From Atrichornis clamosus (lineage: Eukaryota; Chordata; Aves; Passeriformes; Menuridae), in contig WBMZ01000268.1 in assembly GCA_013400975.1 (NCBI GenBank), positions 1 through 64,000 on the forward strand: a stretch of DNA of 64,000 nt, given 5' to 3'. A program made the translations under genes and the position numbers. Under the pieces are notes generated by a model. It was given only the letters and a program-made list of their open reading frames with translations, was not told the origin of the DNA and made no database searches. Position 1 is the stretch's first letter. Every line of letters begins with the position of its first letter. Shown in pieces: positions 62,801 to 64,000 of the stretch.

Positions 62801-64000
62801 TGTAGACACTAGAGTGTTAAGGACAAAGATAATTTAATGATCTGTGACATTATAACTATGAGTCTGTGTAAAACAGCAGGACATATTAGGGAGAATTTGG
62901 AGTATGAAGAAATTATTGTGCTTGGTTTACTATGAACACAAAGGAAAAATAGATGAAAATGCAGATGCAGATGTATTCACGGAATGAGATCACTGTCTAT
63001 AAGACTGTTAATCAGTGGGAAGAAAGGACATTAGCCTTTAAACTCCAGAAGCAGAATTATCTGTGTGCACTTGTTTCACTTCTGGAAATCTTTATTTCCC
63101 AAACTTAAGTACTATTATGCTGCAAAATATAAAATGTTAATATTAACACCATTCTGCCAGAGGAAACAGAGCAGAATTTCTAGTCTTTGGTAAAGTCTAG
63201 CTTTAGTGAAGTCATATACATAAAAGCCCAGTATGAGATTCTATTTCTTGAAAACCCCTAGTGAGCTTTCAAATGCCAGAAAACTCTTAAGTATTCACTT
63301 ACATGTTGCAATTAATTTGAGACATTCTAAATAGATTAAAATACTTTAAACTTGATACCTTATGTGTAGTATACTTTATATGTATATACACACATAATAT
63401 CTAAAAATAACTTCTACCAAAAATTTTATGATAGTTTAAGGAAGAGAGGCTACTTCCATACCATTTACTGAAGCTATCTGTTGCAGTTTAACTTATCAGA
63501 CCATTTGAATATATCATATTTAAGATACAAATAAAAGACAACTCTAAATTATGTGTAATACTTCAGTAATCAAGTGCAGACAAATGAGGTAGGCATTCAT
63601 GGTCTCAATTTTCTAAGAAGCTGAATAGTTGTTAATTACAGCAGAAAGCATTCCATCCCATTTCAAATACCTTTACCTTTTACTTTATCTTTGTTACTAG
63701 GAAACCATTAACACATTATAGGGAATGGGAAATTCTACAGTAATGCATAATTTTGTTATTTAGCCTTCCTCTTTACACATTAACCCTTTAAATATATATT
63801 TTTCTGTGTTTAGTGAAGAGAGGAAATATTTTCTAGCACCCATCAAAGGTATTACATTTAAGATAAAAATCCTTTACATATTCACTTCGTTGAAAATGCA
63901 ATGGCAGTACGATTTACACAAGCTAATTTGTTAACATGTCTCACAATAGAGAACAACAGGATTTCTCTGCGACTTCTGTGAAACTAAAAAGATTGACGTT
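59814..64000. other. Unique AT-rich non-coding DNA
   Basis: No gene is supported. A 122-codon plus-strand frame (61250-61618) was examined; part of it overlaps a minus-strand frame and it shows no recognisable family. An 11-bp A run lies near 60576-60586, and TA/CA-rich sequence near 63378-63398. Confidence 0.5.

Noticed and set aside
1..64000. Possibility of prokaryotic or viral gene clusters, CRISPR, tRNA or rRNA genes
   Set aside because: No dense co-directional long frames, no spaced direct-repeat array and no rRNA-like segment were seen. CR1 and ERVL LTR remains identify vertebrate (avian) DNA.

Overview
This window looks like avian nuclear DNA and appears to be intergenic or intronic. 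The bird call rests on two kinds of transposon fossil. Four are CR1 LINE fragments whose 3' ends carry the avian ATTCTATG-type tail. The others are solo-LTR-like sequences that match avian ERVL and other ERV LTRs as I know them. The rest is AT-rich, poor in CpG and full of stop codons in all frames. I see no bacterial gene organisation, no convincing host exon, no tRNA or rRNA gene and no CRISPR array. The open frames present are short and overlap on both strands; they read as chance ORFs, apart from those lying on transposon remains or on a low-complexity tract.

Layout. The window opens inside the last ~114 bp of an ERVL-like LTR (+), followed by a TA/CATA microsatellite. From 0.2 to 11.8 kb the sequence is mostly unique, with a 62-bp CR1 scrap at 4.2 kb, a 12-bp perfect hairpin at 2.84 kb and an ATT microsatellite at 9.0 kb. 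A CR1 3' end lies at 11.8-12.2 kb and still encodes part of the ORF2 C-terminal tail. After 13 kb of unique sequence, a second, internally deleted CR1 lies at 25.3-25.8 kb with a decayed reverse-transcriptase catalytic motif. Microsatellites follow at 27.2-27.6 kb and an unusual 19-bp-arm hairpin at 32.3 kb. A GC- and CpG-rich 400-bp block at 38.0-38.4 kb has TG...CA ends and a 4-bp flanking repeat, and is a candidate solo LTR.

The densest accessory region is 43.5-45.6 kb. It holds a ~650-bp ERV LTR (-) with a recognisable TATA box and poly(A) signal, a CR1 3' scrap 40 bp away, and a ~344-bp pure-pyrimidine tract. Inside that tract is a perfect 24-bp tandem array of about 13 copies with mirror symmetry. 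A (TA)n tract with one ambiguous base lies at 49.8 kb. A 552-bp ERVL-type LTR (-), flanked by 5-bp near-identical repeats, lies at 59.3-59.8 kb.

No set of genes works together here. The window is a record of retrotransposon insertion and decay in otherwise unique DNA. All four CR1 fragments lie on the minus strand. If the window is an intron, the usual antisense bias of LINE insertions would weakly suggest a host gene on the plus strand. Family assignments come from memory of consensus sequences, not from a search.
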